Part shown: piece by piece, positions 52,660 through 60,493 of the stretch
Numbering within the stretch: the first letter of the stretch is position 1
Layout of the letters: each line of letters begins with the position of its first letter
Source of the DNA: Flavobacterium sp. LPB0248
GTDB lineage: Bacteria; Bacteroidota; Bacteroidia; Flavobacteriales; Flavobacteriaceae
Length of the DNA stretch: 64,000 nucleotides
Assembly (NCBI RefSeq): GCF_013388355.1
Contig: NZ_CP058246.1
Location: forward strand, 310,001 to 374,000
Direction of reading: 5' to 3'
Notes under the pieces: generated by a model
Databases searched by the model: none
Told to the model about the DNA's origin: nothing
What the model saw: the letters and a program-made list of their open reading frames with translations, nothing else
Made by a program: the position numbers and the translations under genes

Positions 52660-53181
52660 ATGAATACGCTAAAAATAACCAAAGCCACAGCTGAAGATGC
52701 TTTAAAATTGCAATCCATTGGCAGACAAACTTTTTCTGAAACCTTTGCCGATGTCAACAGCGAAGAAAACATGAAAAAATATCTGGACGAAAGCTTCGCT
52801 ACAGCAAAACTGACAGCAGAATTAAACAATTCTTCCTCTTATTTCTATTTAGCTGTTTTAGATGAAAAAATAGTCGGTTACTTAAAATTGAATACAGCTG
52901 ATGCACAAACCGAAAAAGAAGATTTAAATGCCTTAGAAATAGAACGTATTTATGTAGCAAAGGAATTTCATGGTAAAAAAGTCGCGCAGGCACTATACGC
53001 TCAAGCAGAAGAAATTGCCCAAGAAATAAAAGCTACGTACATGTGGTTGGGTGTTTGGGAAAAGAATTTTAGAGCTGTAAGTTTCTACACTAAAAATGGT
53101 TTTGTACAATTTGACACGCATATTTTTAGATTAGGAGACGACGAGCAAACCGATTTAATGATGAAAAAAGTATTGATTTAA
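52660..53181 (+). CDS. GNAT family N-acetyltransferase
   Basis: 173-residue acetyltransferase. IERIYVAKEFHGKKVAQALYAQAEEIA is the acetyl-CoA-binding motif A (Q/R-x-x-G-x-A with K variations), and WLGVWEKNFRAVSFYTKNGFVQFDTHIFRLGDDEQTD is motif B with the common N-ACT end of spermidine/protein acetyltransferases. The substrate is not known. It is followed by the DMT exporter after 1 bp, forming an operon. Confidence 0.9.
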   Translation: MNTLKITKATAEDALKLQSIGRQTFSETFADVNSEENMKKYLDESFATAKLTAELNNSSSYFYLAVLDEKIVGYLKLNTADAQTEKEDLNALEIERIYVAKEFHGKKVAQALYAQAEEIAQEIKATYMWLGVWEKNFRAVSFYTKNGFVQFDTHIFRLGDDEQTDLMMKKVLI

Positions 53182-53182
53182 A

Positions 53183-54070
53183 ATGGAAAGAAGACAGCTT
53201 TTATTGTTTTTATTAATTCTTGGCACTGCATTTTGGGGAGTATCCTATTCCGTTACCAAAATGGCAATTGGCCACTATTCGCTAAACGTATTTTTATTTT
53301 ATCGTTTCCTGCTGGCAGTTGTGGTATTGAGTATTATTTTTTGGAAATATGTCAAAGATATTAATCGAGAAGCTATTAAAACAGGCTTTTTGCTTGCTGT
53401 ACCCATGTTTTTAGGCATTCAGCTTCAAACAGTTGGACTTAAATATACAGATGCTTCACAATGCTCTTTTATTGCAGGATTAACCGTAATTATTATTCCG
53501 TTATTAAAACTAGCGATTTATAAAACCAACGCTTCACTAAAAATCTGGATTGCCGCTTTGACGGCTTTAACTGGGTTATTTATTATTGCCATTCAGGATA
53601 AATTTACCATAAATTTCGGGGATTTATTTACCATTGCAGGAGCCTTTGCTTTTGCAGTTTATTTGATTGCTGTCGAAAAACATTCGGCCACCAAAAACCT
53701 TTTGTATTCTATTGTACCAATGTTTGCATTTTGTGCGCTTTTTACATTTTTTATAGCGTTAACAGACAGTTCATCAGAATGGTTGCCTCAAAATAATACG
53801 TTTTGGATGGGCGTAATTTACTGTGCTTTGTTTTCTACCGCTTTTATGTATACGGTTTCAAACATTTCGCAGCGTTATTTATCGGCAGAACGTGTAGCGG
53901 TTATTTATTTGTTTGAGCCTGTTTTTGGGGCAATTGGAGCCTTTTTCATTTTAGGTGAAAACCTTTCATGGCGTTTACTTTTAGGCGGAACTTTGATTTT
54001 TTCTGCTACAATTATTTCTGAAGTCAATTTTAAAAGCGAAAAATTAAAGCTGTTGATTAGAAAAAACTAA
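53183..54070 (+). CDS. DMT/EamA family transporter
   Basis: 295-residue inner-membrane exporter with ten predicted helices in two EamA repeats: the first from LLFLLILGTAFWGVSYSVTKMA, the second from FTIAGAFAFAVYLIAVEKHS. The end of repeat 2 is ALFSTAFMYTVSNISQRYLSAERVAVIYLFEPVFGAIGAF. Substrates of this family are metabolites and amino acids. Cotranscribed with the GNAT gene (gap 1 bp) and probably under LysR control, it may export an acetylated compound (inference). Confidence 0.92.
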   Translation: MERRQLLLFLLILGTAFWGVSYSVTKMAIGHYSLNVFLFYRFLLAVVVLSIIFWKYVKDINREAIKTGFLLAVPMFLGIQLQTVGLKYTDASQCSFIAGLTVIIIPLLKLAIYKTNASLKIWIAALTALTGLFIIAIQDKFTINFGDLFTIAGAFAFAVYLIAVEKHSATKNLLYSIVPMFAFCALFTFFIALTDSSSEWLPQNNTFWMGVIYCALFSTAFMYTVSNISQRYLSAERVAVIYLFEPVFGAIGAFFILGENLSWRLLLGGTLIFSATIISEVNFKSEKLKLLIRKN

Positions 54071-54082
54071 TATTTTAAAATA

Positions 54083-54169
54083 TTTCATGCAGATTTAAAA
54101 AGATTTAAGCAGATCAACGCAGATTTTTATTTTAATAAATCTTTTTAAATCTGCTGAATCTGCGTGAAA
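54083..54169. repeat. TTTCATGCAGATT inverted element (family B4)
   Basis: Left end TTTCATGCAGATTTAAAAAG and right end CTGAATCTGCGTGAAA with AAGCAGAT units. It lies 12 bp after the DMT transporter stop. Confidence 0.7.
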
Positions 54170-54202
54170 AAATCTAAACTGTTTTTTAAGTAGATCAGCA
54201 TA

Positions 54203-54217
54203 AACTTTGTCAAAGTT
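54203..54217. repeat. Half copy of family D palindrome (D4)
   Basis: AACTTTGTCAAAGTT only, directly before the family C copy C3, as D2 stands before C2. The second half is missing. Confidence 0.65.
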
Positions 54218-54229
54218 CCGCCATTGTTT

Positions 54230-54328
54230 GTCATTCCGAGGAACGAGGAATCACACTAGAAACTCCGTGCCGAATTTCTCCAATCTTTGTCGAGCTTCAA
54301 ACGGAGATTTCTCCTTCGTCGAAATGAC
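54230..54328. repeat. 99-bp MITE-like element, family C (copy C3)
   Basis: Begins GTCATTCCGAGGAACGAGGA and ends CGTCGAAATGAC. The core is inverted compared with C1 and C2 (CAATCTTTGTCGA), so this copy is the reverse orientation with ends kept. The termini are less perfect than C1. Confidence 0.75.
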
Positions 54329-54361
54329 AAAAATGCGCAAACTAACTTTAGATTATATCTA

Positions 54362-55696
54362 TCAATCCTCAATCAAAGAAATCTCAAAAGTCGTTTTTCC
54401 ATTTTCGTTTTTATGCGAAATATAACCGCCGTGTGCTTCAATAATATTTTTAGATAAAGTCAATCCAATTCCCGCTCCTTCCGTGCGGGTGGTGAAAAAC
54501 GGAAGAAATATTTTGTCCTCAATTTCTTTTTCAATTCCTTTTCCAGAATCTGAAACCTTTATAAAAATGCGATTATTTTTGGCTTCCGCCGAAATCGAAA
54601 TTTGTTTCGTATTGCTATTTTCTAAAGCATTAATCGAATTGGTCAATAAATTAATTAATACCTGCTCTATCTGCTGCGAATCTATATTTATTAGATAATT
54701 TTGAGTAACGGAATTGGTAACTTCAATATTATTTTTCCTAAACAACGGATTCATAACCTGAATACAGTTTTCAGTTATGTGCTGCAGTGAAGTTTTTTCT
54801 TTTTTAGGCGAAGGAAGCATTGCCAATTTTCTATAACCTTCTACAAATTTTTGCAAATGATCACTTCGTCTCAGCATTGTATGTACGCTGTGTTTGATAT
54901 CTTCTAAATCTTCTGTCGAAAGCGAATCTTGTTCTACTAAATCTTCTAAATTCTGGCAAATCGAACGAATTGGCGTGATGGAATTTAGCAATTCATGCGA
55001 AATCACTTTCATCAAATTAATCCACGCATCTTTTTCTTTCTTTTCTACTACATTCTGAATGGAATCTAATAGAACAATAAAATAATCCTGCCCAAAAATT
55101 TCGGTTCGTGAAGCCTGCAAAACAAACGTCTGTTTGCTTTGTTCGTTTATACTAAGTTCGATTGAAGTTTTAATTTCATGAAAATCATCTTCTTCGATAA
55201 TTTCGCACAAAGAGGGCAGCTGATTTTTAAGATATTTCCATTTTGAAACTTTCGGAACATTAAAGTGACTCGAGAAATAATCATTCATCAAAAAAATACT
55301 CCAATCGCTTTCTTGTTTCTGCAAAATAATTACACCCGATTCTATATTGTTTAAAATCGAACGGTAAATAATATCTCTAGTAACTTGCTCGTTTTGTTTA
55401 CTTTTTAAAGTTTCATATAAGGTAAAAAGCTCGTTATATGTACTATTGAATTTATGTTTTGAGAAATCGGAACTAAAATCATCTTGCAATATCGAAGAGA
55501 TGGTTTTATTATAAATCAAAACCATATTTCTAACATAAAAATACATTTCCCTTCCTAGTAGAAAAACCATGCAGAGACCAAAAACTCCCGTAAAAAGCAA
55601 ACCAATTCTAAAGAAATACAGCGACAATTCGATTCCGATTACAATAAAAATTAATCGCAGAAAAAGGAGTTTATAAGTTTGTAAAGTCCTTAGCAT
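54362..55696 (-). CDS. Membrane sensor histidine kinase, NtrB/NtrY-like
   Basis: 444-residue kinase. Two N-terminal transmembrane helices (about 10-50) are followed by a PAS-like region (about 110-210). The dimerisation helix is KVISHELLNSITPIRSICQNLEDL with the phosphorylated His. The ATPase has N-box LINLLTNSINAL, G1 VSDSGKGIEKEIEDKIFLPFFT and G2 GAGIGLTLSKNII. It is 2 bp downstream of the sigma-54 regulator gene and partners it. The divergent MacB-type ABC genes suggest an envelope or antimicrobial stress response (inference). Confidence 0.93.
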   Translation of the reverse strand: MLRTLQTYKLLFLRLIFIVIGIELSLYFFRIGLLFTGVFGLCMVFLLGREMYFYVRNMVLIYNKTISSILQDDFSSDFSKHKFNSTYNELFTLYETLKSKQNEQVTRDIIYRSILNNIESGVIILQKQESDWSIFLMNDYFSSHFNVPKVSKWKYLKNQLPSLCEIIEEDDFHEIKTSIELSINEQSKQTFVLQASRTEIFGQDYFIVLLDSIQNVVEKKEKDAWINLMKVISHELLNSITPIRSICQNLEDLVEQDSLSTEDLEDIKHSVHTMLRRSDHLQKFVEGYRKLAMLPSPKKEKTSLQHITENCIQVMNPLFRKNNIEVTNSVTQNYLINIDSQQIEQVLINLLTNSINALENSNTKQISISAEAKNNRIFIKVSDSGKGIEKEIEDKIFLPFFTTRTEGAGIGLTLSKNIIEAHGGYISHKNENGKTTFEISLIED

Positions 55697-55698
55697 AA

Positions 55699-57048
55699 TT
55701 AGTCGATATTGATATTAAATTTCTCCAAACGTCTGTACAATGCACCTCTTGACAAACCCAATTCTTCGGCAGTTTTACTGATATTGTTGTTGTTTTTAAG
55801 CAGTGCTTTTTCAACCGTTGCTTTTTCAACAGAAGAAAGCTGAATATCATCTGAGTTTTCCTCGTAAGGTGTTATCGTTTCTAAATCAAGATCAGAAACA
55901 GTTATGGTGTTATTTTCACAAAGAATAACAGCACGTTCAATCTTATTCTCCATTTCGCGGATGTTTCCGTTCCAAGCGTGTTTTTCAATTTGTTCTAAGA
56001 CTTTTTTATCAAAAGTGATTTCGTCACGGCCGTATTTTTCAATCATTTTATCCAAAAGATATTCGGCAAGCGGAATCTTATCTTCATGACGTTCTCTTAG
56101 TGGAGGCAAAACAATTTCCATTGTATTGATGCGATAATACAAGTCTTCTCGGAAGTTTTTATCGGCAACTTCTAGTTTTAAGTTCAAGTTTGTTGCTGTA
56201 ATAATTCTAACGTTTAAAGGTCTTGCTTTAGTTTCTCCTAATCTTGTTACGGTTTTGGTCTGAATAACTTGCAAAAGTTTTGATTGTAGATGAAGCGGTA
56301 CATTTCCTATTTCATCCAAAAAAATGGTTCCGTTCTGCGCCATTTCAAAACGTCCCGCTGTATCGGTTTTGGCATCGGTAAAAGCACCTTTGGCATAACC
56401 AAACAATTCGCTTTCGAAAATATTCGAATTCAAAGAGCCCAAATCAACTGCAATAAATGGCTGGCTTTTTCTTTCTGATTGGGTATGAATATGATGCGCT
56501 AGAACAAATTTTCCTGTTCCGTTTTCACCCAAAATCAAAACATTGGCATCAGTTTTTGCGACTTTATCTGCTAAAGAATATGCCTTTTTTATAATCTCAG
56601 AACTGCCAACAAAGAATTCTTCTTTTACTTCTACTTCTTTGTTTTTCTTCTGTTCTTTTCGAGCTTTATCTACAGCTTGTTTTACCGATTCTAAAAGCTT
56701 TTTATTTTCCCAAGGTTTCAGAATATAATCAAAAGCACCCGATTTTAAGCCTTCAACAGCTGTTTCTACTTTTCCGAAAGCGGTCATTAAAATTACCACC
56801 GTTTTAGGCGAAAGCGTTTTTATTTCTTTCAATAAATACAAACCTTCTCTCCCATCTTCAAATCCTAATCTGTAATTCATATCCAAAAGGACGACATCAA
56901 TGGCATTTTTTGCCAATAATTCGACAATGTTTTTCGGATTATTTAGCGTATAAATGTTTTCAAAATACTTTTTCAAGTAGACTTTTGATGCAAAAAGAAT
57001 GTCTTCCTGATCGTCGATGATTAAAATAGATGCGTTGGTCTTTTTCAT
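55699..57048 (-). CDS. Sigma-54-dependent response regulator, NtrC family
   Basis: 449-residue activator. The receiver has the phospho-Asp in VVLLDMNYRLGFEDG. The AAA+ sigma-54 interaction domain has Walker A LGENGTGKFVLAHHIH, the ELFGYAKGAFTDAK loop (GAFTDA rather than GAFTGA, as often in Bacteroidota), and Walker B GTIFLDEIGNVPL. The C-terminal Fis-type HTH is ISKTAEELGLSRGALYRRLEKF. It probably activates the divergent ABC operon. The upstream region has paired GTCCA units at a 21-bp period (57062-57087) and a partial -24/-12 element at 57150. Confidence 0.95.
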   Translation of the reverse strand: MKKTNASILIIDDQEDILFASKVYLKKYFENIYTLNNPKNIVELLAKNAIDVVLLDMNYRLGFEDGREGLYLLKEIKTLSPKTVVILMTAFGKVETAVEGLKSGAFDYILKPWENKKLLESVKQAVDKARKEQKKNKEVEVKEEFFVGSSEIIKKAYSLADKVAKTDANVLILGENGTGKFVLAHHIHTQSERKSQPFIAVDLGSLNSNIFESELFGYAKGAFTDAKTDTAGRFEMAQNGTIFLDEIGNVPLHLQSKLLQVIQTKTVTRLGETKARPLNVRIITATNLNLKLEVADKNFREDLYYRINTMEIVLPPLRERHEDKIPLAEYLLDKMIEKYGRDEITFDKKVLEQIEKHAWNGNIREMENKIERAVILCENNTITVSDLDLETITPYEENSDDIQLSSVEKATVEKALLKNNNNISKTAEELGLSRGALYRRLEKFNINID

Positions 57049-57061
57049 TATTGTTCAGTTT

Positions 57062-57087
57062 TGGACGAAAGGTGTCCACTTATGGAC
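57062..57087. promoter_or_regulatory. Three TGGAC/GTCCA half-sites, possible operator
   Basis: TGGAC at 57062-57066, GTCCA at 57074-57078 (inverted) and TGGAC at 57083-57087. The outer two are direct repeats with a 21-bp period, and the left pair is an inverted repeat. They lie just upstream of the response-regulator start and could be its binding sites. Confidence 0.4.
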
Positions 57088-57149
57088 AGTTTAAATTTAT
57101 TCAGAAAAATAATCCCTTAAAAACAAGGTATTTACAAGGTTTAATTTAC

Positions 57150-57165
57150 TGGCACGAAAATCACA
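57150..57165 (+). promoter_or_regulatory. Partial sigma-54 promoter (TGGCACG)
   Basis: TGGCACGAAAATCACA has a full -24 TGGCACG but a poor -12 (TCAC rather than TTGC). It is about 170 bp before the ABC ATPase gene. The neighbouring sigma-54 activator makes it worth testing, but the match is incomplete. Confidence 0.3.
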
Positions 57166-57334
57166 TTAAAACTTGTAAATCATTAATAATTAACCTCTTT
57201 CGGAAGTACAAATAACAAAATAAATAGCGATAAATTAAAAATAATTTATCTTAATTTTCAGACTTGTTTCTATCATTTCCAAAGGGCATAAAAATTTTAA
57301 AAGAAAATCAATCAAAAATTAAAACAGTCAAATT

Positions 57335-58045
57335 ATGATTACCATTACAAAACTTTCAAAAGTATTTAGAACTGAGGAATTAGAAACCAAAGCATTAAGT
57401 GACGTTTCGCTGACCATCAATCAAGGCGATTTTGTATCGATTATGGGACCGTCTGGAAGCGGAAAATCGACTTTATTGAACATCATTGGACTTCTGGATA
57501 GCGCTTCTAGCGGAAGTTACCAGCTTTTGGATCAGGAAATGGTTGGCTTAAAAGAAAAGTCTAGAGCGCAAGCCAGAAAAGAAAACATCGGATTCATCTT
57601 CCAGAACTTCAATTTAATTGACGAATTATCGGTTTTTGATAACATCGAACTGCCTTTAATTTATAACAATGTTCCTTCTGCCGAAAGAAAATCGCGAGTA
57701 AATGAGATGGCGAAAATTTTGGGAATCGCTCATAGATTGAAGCATTTTCCGCAACAGCTTTCAGGCGGACAGCAGCAGCGTGTAGCCGTAGCAAGAGCTT
57801 TAATCAATAATCCGAAAATTATTCTAGCCGATGAGCCAACAGGAAACCTAGACAGCAGAAACGGAAATGAAGTAATGGAATTGTTGACCGATCTTCATGC
57901 CAGCGGATCGACAATCTTAATGGTAACACACTCAGATTACGATGCTTCTTTCTCGCAAAGAACAATTTTAATGAAAGATGGCGAAATCCTTTCTGAAAAA
58001 GTAAATCATAGAAATGTTGATGTTTTAGTTAATTCTAACTGCTAA
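57335..58045 (+). CDS. ABC transporter ATP-binding protein, MacB/LolD type
   Basis: 236-residue ATPase of the MacB/LolD group. Walker [14 protein letters not shown]-loop [22 protein letters not shown], signature [15 protein letters not shown], Walker [15 protein letters not shown], and H-loop THSDYD are all intact. It works with the FtsX-like permeases encoded directly downstream. Systems of this type export peptides, lipoproteins or antimicrobials, or act mechanically on the periplasm. It is the first gene after the divergent promoter region. Confidence 0.94.
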   Translation: MITITKLSKVFRTEELETKALSDVSLTINQGDFVSIMGPSGSGKSTLLNIIGLLDSASSGSYQLLDQEMVGLKEKSRAQARKENIGFIFQNFNLIDELSVFDNIELPLIYNNVPSAERKSRVNEMAKILGIAHRLKHFPQQLSGGQQQRVAVARALINNPKIILADEPTGNLDSRNGNEVMELLTDLHASGSTILMVTHSDYDASFSQRTILMKDGEILSEKVNHRNVDVLVNSNC

Positions 58046-58049
58046 AGTC

Positions 58050-60461
58050 ATGTTGAAGAATTGGACAAACATATTTGTTTATCATATAAAGAACAACAAA
58101 TTCTTTACAGCCCTAAATATATTGGGCTTGAGTATAGGAATTGCAGGTTTAATCTTTGCAATTCTATACTGGAACGACGAACATTCTTACGATCAATGGA
58201 ATCCTGAGAAAGATAAAATTTTTATTGCAATGAATGATTTTGGAGGTGGAAATATCTGGACAACAAATTCTCCAATTCCAGGTAGAATGCTTAATGCAAC
58301 TACTTCATACTTGGATAAATACTGTTATTTCAGAGTAAACTATACCACGGAAACTATTCAGTATAATGGAAAAATCGAATTGGTTGACAAAATCTTTTCA
58401 GCCGAAAGGAGTTTCTTTTCTTTCTTCCCTTTTGAATTTATTCAAGGTAATGCTAAGACAGCTTTTAGCGACCGCAACAGCATGGTTCTTTCTAAAGAAA
58501 CTGCTGCGCGCATTTTTAAGAATGAAAACCCAATGGGAAAACAGGTCAAATACGCAGATCGAATTTTTGTTGTTCGCGGTGTATATAAAATGCCTGAAAA
58601 ATCATCAGTAATGCCTTCGGTAATTACTCCTGTTGTAGAAGAGGAATTAGAACAAAACAAAGATAACTGGGGTTTCAGTTACGGATTAATGTTAAAGCTC
58701 AAAAAGCCAATCGACACTACAGCAGTTATTCAAAAATTAGACAAAATATTTCTTGAAGACAACTACAAAAAACAGGCAAAAGCTGAGGGATTATCTATTG
58801 AACAGTTTATAAAACAATATGGAGATCCTATAAAATCAAGGCTTCTTCCTCTTTCAAAAGCAAGGCTTCGTCAAGGAAATTATGCATTTCCTGAACAGAA
58901 TGCCAATTTGCAATTTCTAAAAATTGTAATGGGTTTATCCATCTTAATTTTAATACTTTCGGTTGTAAACTACATTAATATGGCTACTGCAAATGCAGTA
59001 AAGCGAGCCAAAGAAGTTGGTGTTCGCAAGATAGTCGGTGCTACGAAATCGCAAATTGTTACGCAGTTTGTTTTTGAAACCACACTTATTACCTTGTTCT
59101 CAGTTTTACTGGCAATGGTAATCGTAGAGCTTTCGCTTCCTTTCTATAATGCTTTTTTAAACAAAGACTTAATGCTAATTGGAAATCAATTTTACTTCCA
59201 ACTTATTTTAATTTTCTTCTTTGTAATTATCGTTTCGGGCGTTTTTCCTGCTGTTTACATTGCAAATTTTGAAACACTGAAAGTCTTAAAAGGCAATTTT
59301 TCAAGAAGTAAAAACGGTGTCTGGATTCGTAACGGAATGCTTGTTTTACAATTCTCTATTGCTACTCTTTTTATCATCGGATCTTTTATTGTTCATAAAC
59401 AGGTAAATTACATGATTTCCAAAGATTTAGGTTTTGATGGTGCACAGGTTATGGACATTGCTTTTAGACCTGTAAAAGATAAAATTCAGTATGAAAGATA
59501 TAAAACTATAAAACAGGAACTTTCAAAAATTAAAGGTGTTGAAGCTGTTTCTACTGGAGTTTTTTCCATTGGAAGCAATCTCAATTCTTGGCAAGGGCTT
59601 CATTATAAATCTAATAAAGAAGTTATTACACAGCAATTGGGACTTGACTTTGGCCAATTAAATTTACTAGGAATTAAAATAGTTAAAGGAAGAGATTTAA
59701 GCAGCAAACTGGCAACAGATAGTATTACAAGTGCATTATTGAATGAAACTGCTGCAAAAACTCTTATGGTAAAAGATCCTATAAACAAAGAAATTACTTT
59801 CGGCGGTCAAAAATATAAAGTTGTTGGCATCGTTAAAGATTTTCATTATATCGGAATGGAATATAACGTGGCGCCTATGATTTTCTTTCACATTAAATCT
59901 GTTTCCTGGATGGAAAATTATTTACAGTTTATTACGGTTAAAATATCACCTGACGGAATGCCAGAAACGATTGCTTCAATTGAAAAATTCTGGAAAACTA
60001 AAGTCGATCAGGAATATCCGTTTGAATATGGTTTTGTAGATAAAAACTTTGCTCGAACTTATAAAAAATATCAAGATCAAAGAAACTTGTTTGCTTTACT
60101 GAATGTGGTCGTAATATTAATTGCTGTTTTTGGATTATTTGCTTTGGCTTCTTTTTCTATGGAAAGAAGATTGCGCGAAATCGCCATTAGAAAAACACTC
60201 GGTGCGGAAACCAATATTTTGCTAAAAGAATTATCTAAACAGTACGTCCTTTTCTGCGTAATTGGTTTCTTAATCGGAATTGTTCCTGCTTATTTATTGA
60301 TGCAGAAATGGTTAGAAAACTTTGCTTCTCGAATTGATATTCCGTTTTTGCCATTTTTAGTTGCTTTTGTATCACTGTTGTTTTTAACGCTGACCATTGT
60401 TTTAGCAAAAGCCTACCAAGTGACCAAAGTAAATGTTTTAAAATATTTAAAATACGAGTAA
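58050..60461 (+). CDS. FtsX/MacB-type ABC permease, full-length (copy 1)
   Basis: 803-residue permease with eight expected helices, twice the usual MacB size. An N-terminal membrane anchor FTALNILGLSIGIAGLIFAILYW starts the first MacB periplasmic domain plus FtsX core (ANAVKRAKEVGVRKIVGATKSQIVTQFVFET). A second MacB periplasmic domain and FtsX core follow (FALASFSMERRLREIAIRKTLGAETNILLKEL). It starts 4 bp after the ATPase gene. It is paralogous to the next gene, about 60% alike by eye. Confidence 0.92.
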   Translation: MLKNWTNIFVYHIKNNKFFTALNILGLSIGIAGLIFAILYWNDEHSYDQWNPEKDKIFIAMNDFGGGNIWTTNSPIPGRMLNATTSYLDKYCYFRVNYTTETIQYNGKIELVDKIFSAERSFFSFFPFEFIQGNAKTAFSDRNSMVLSKETAARIFKNENPMGKQVKYADRIFVVRGVYKMPEKSSVMPSVITPVVEEELEQNKDNWGFSYGLMLKLKKPIDTTAVIQKLDKIFLEDNYKKQAKAEGLSIEQFIKQYGDPIKSRLLPLSKARLRQGNYAFPEQNANLQFLKIVMGLSILILILSVVNYINMATANAVKRAKEVGVRKIVGATKSQIVTQFVFETTLITLFSVLLAMVIVELSLPFYNAFLNKDLMLIGNQFYFQLILIFFFVIIVSGVFPAVYIANFETLKVLKGNFSRSKNGVWIRNGMLVLQFSIATLFIIGSFIVHKQVNYMISKDLGFDGAQVMDIAFRPVKDKIQYERYKTIKQELSKIKGVEAVSTGVFSIGSNLNSWQGLHYKSNKEVITQQLGLDFGQLNLLGIKIVKGRDLSSKLATDSITSALLNETAAKTLMVKDPINKEITFGGQKYKVVGIVKDFHYIGMEYNVAPMIFFHIKSVSWMENYLQFITVKISPDGMPETIASIEKFWKTKVDQEYPFEYGFVDKNFARTYKKYQDQRNLFALLNVVVILIAVFGLFALASFSMERRLREIAIRKTLGAETNILLKELSKQYVLFCVIGFLIGIVPAYLLMQKWLENFASRIDIPFLPFLVAFVSLLFLTLTIVLAKAYQVTKVNVLKYLKYE

Positions 60462-60493
60462 ACTAACTCCAAAACCAAAAAAACACCAACAAA

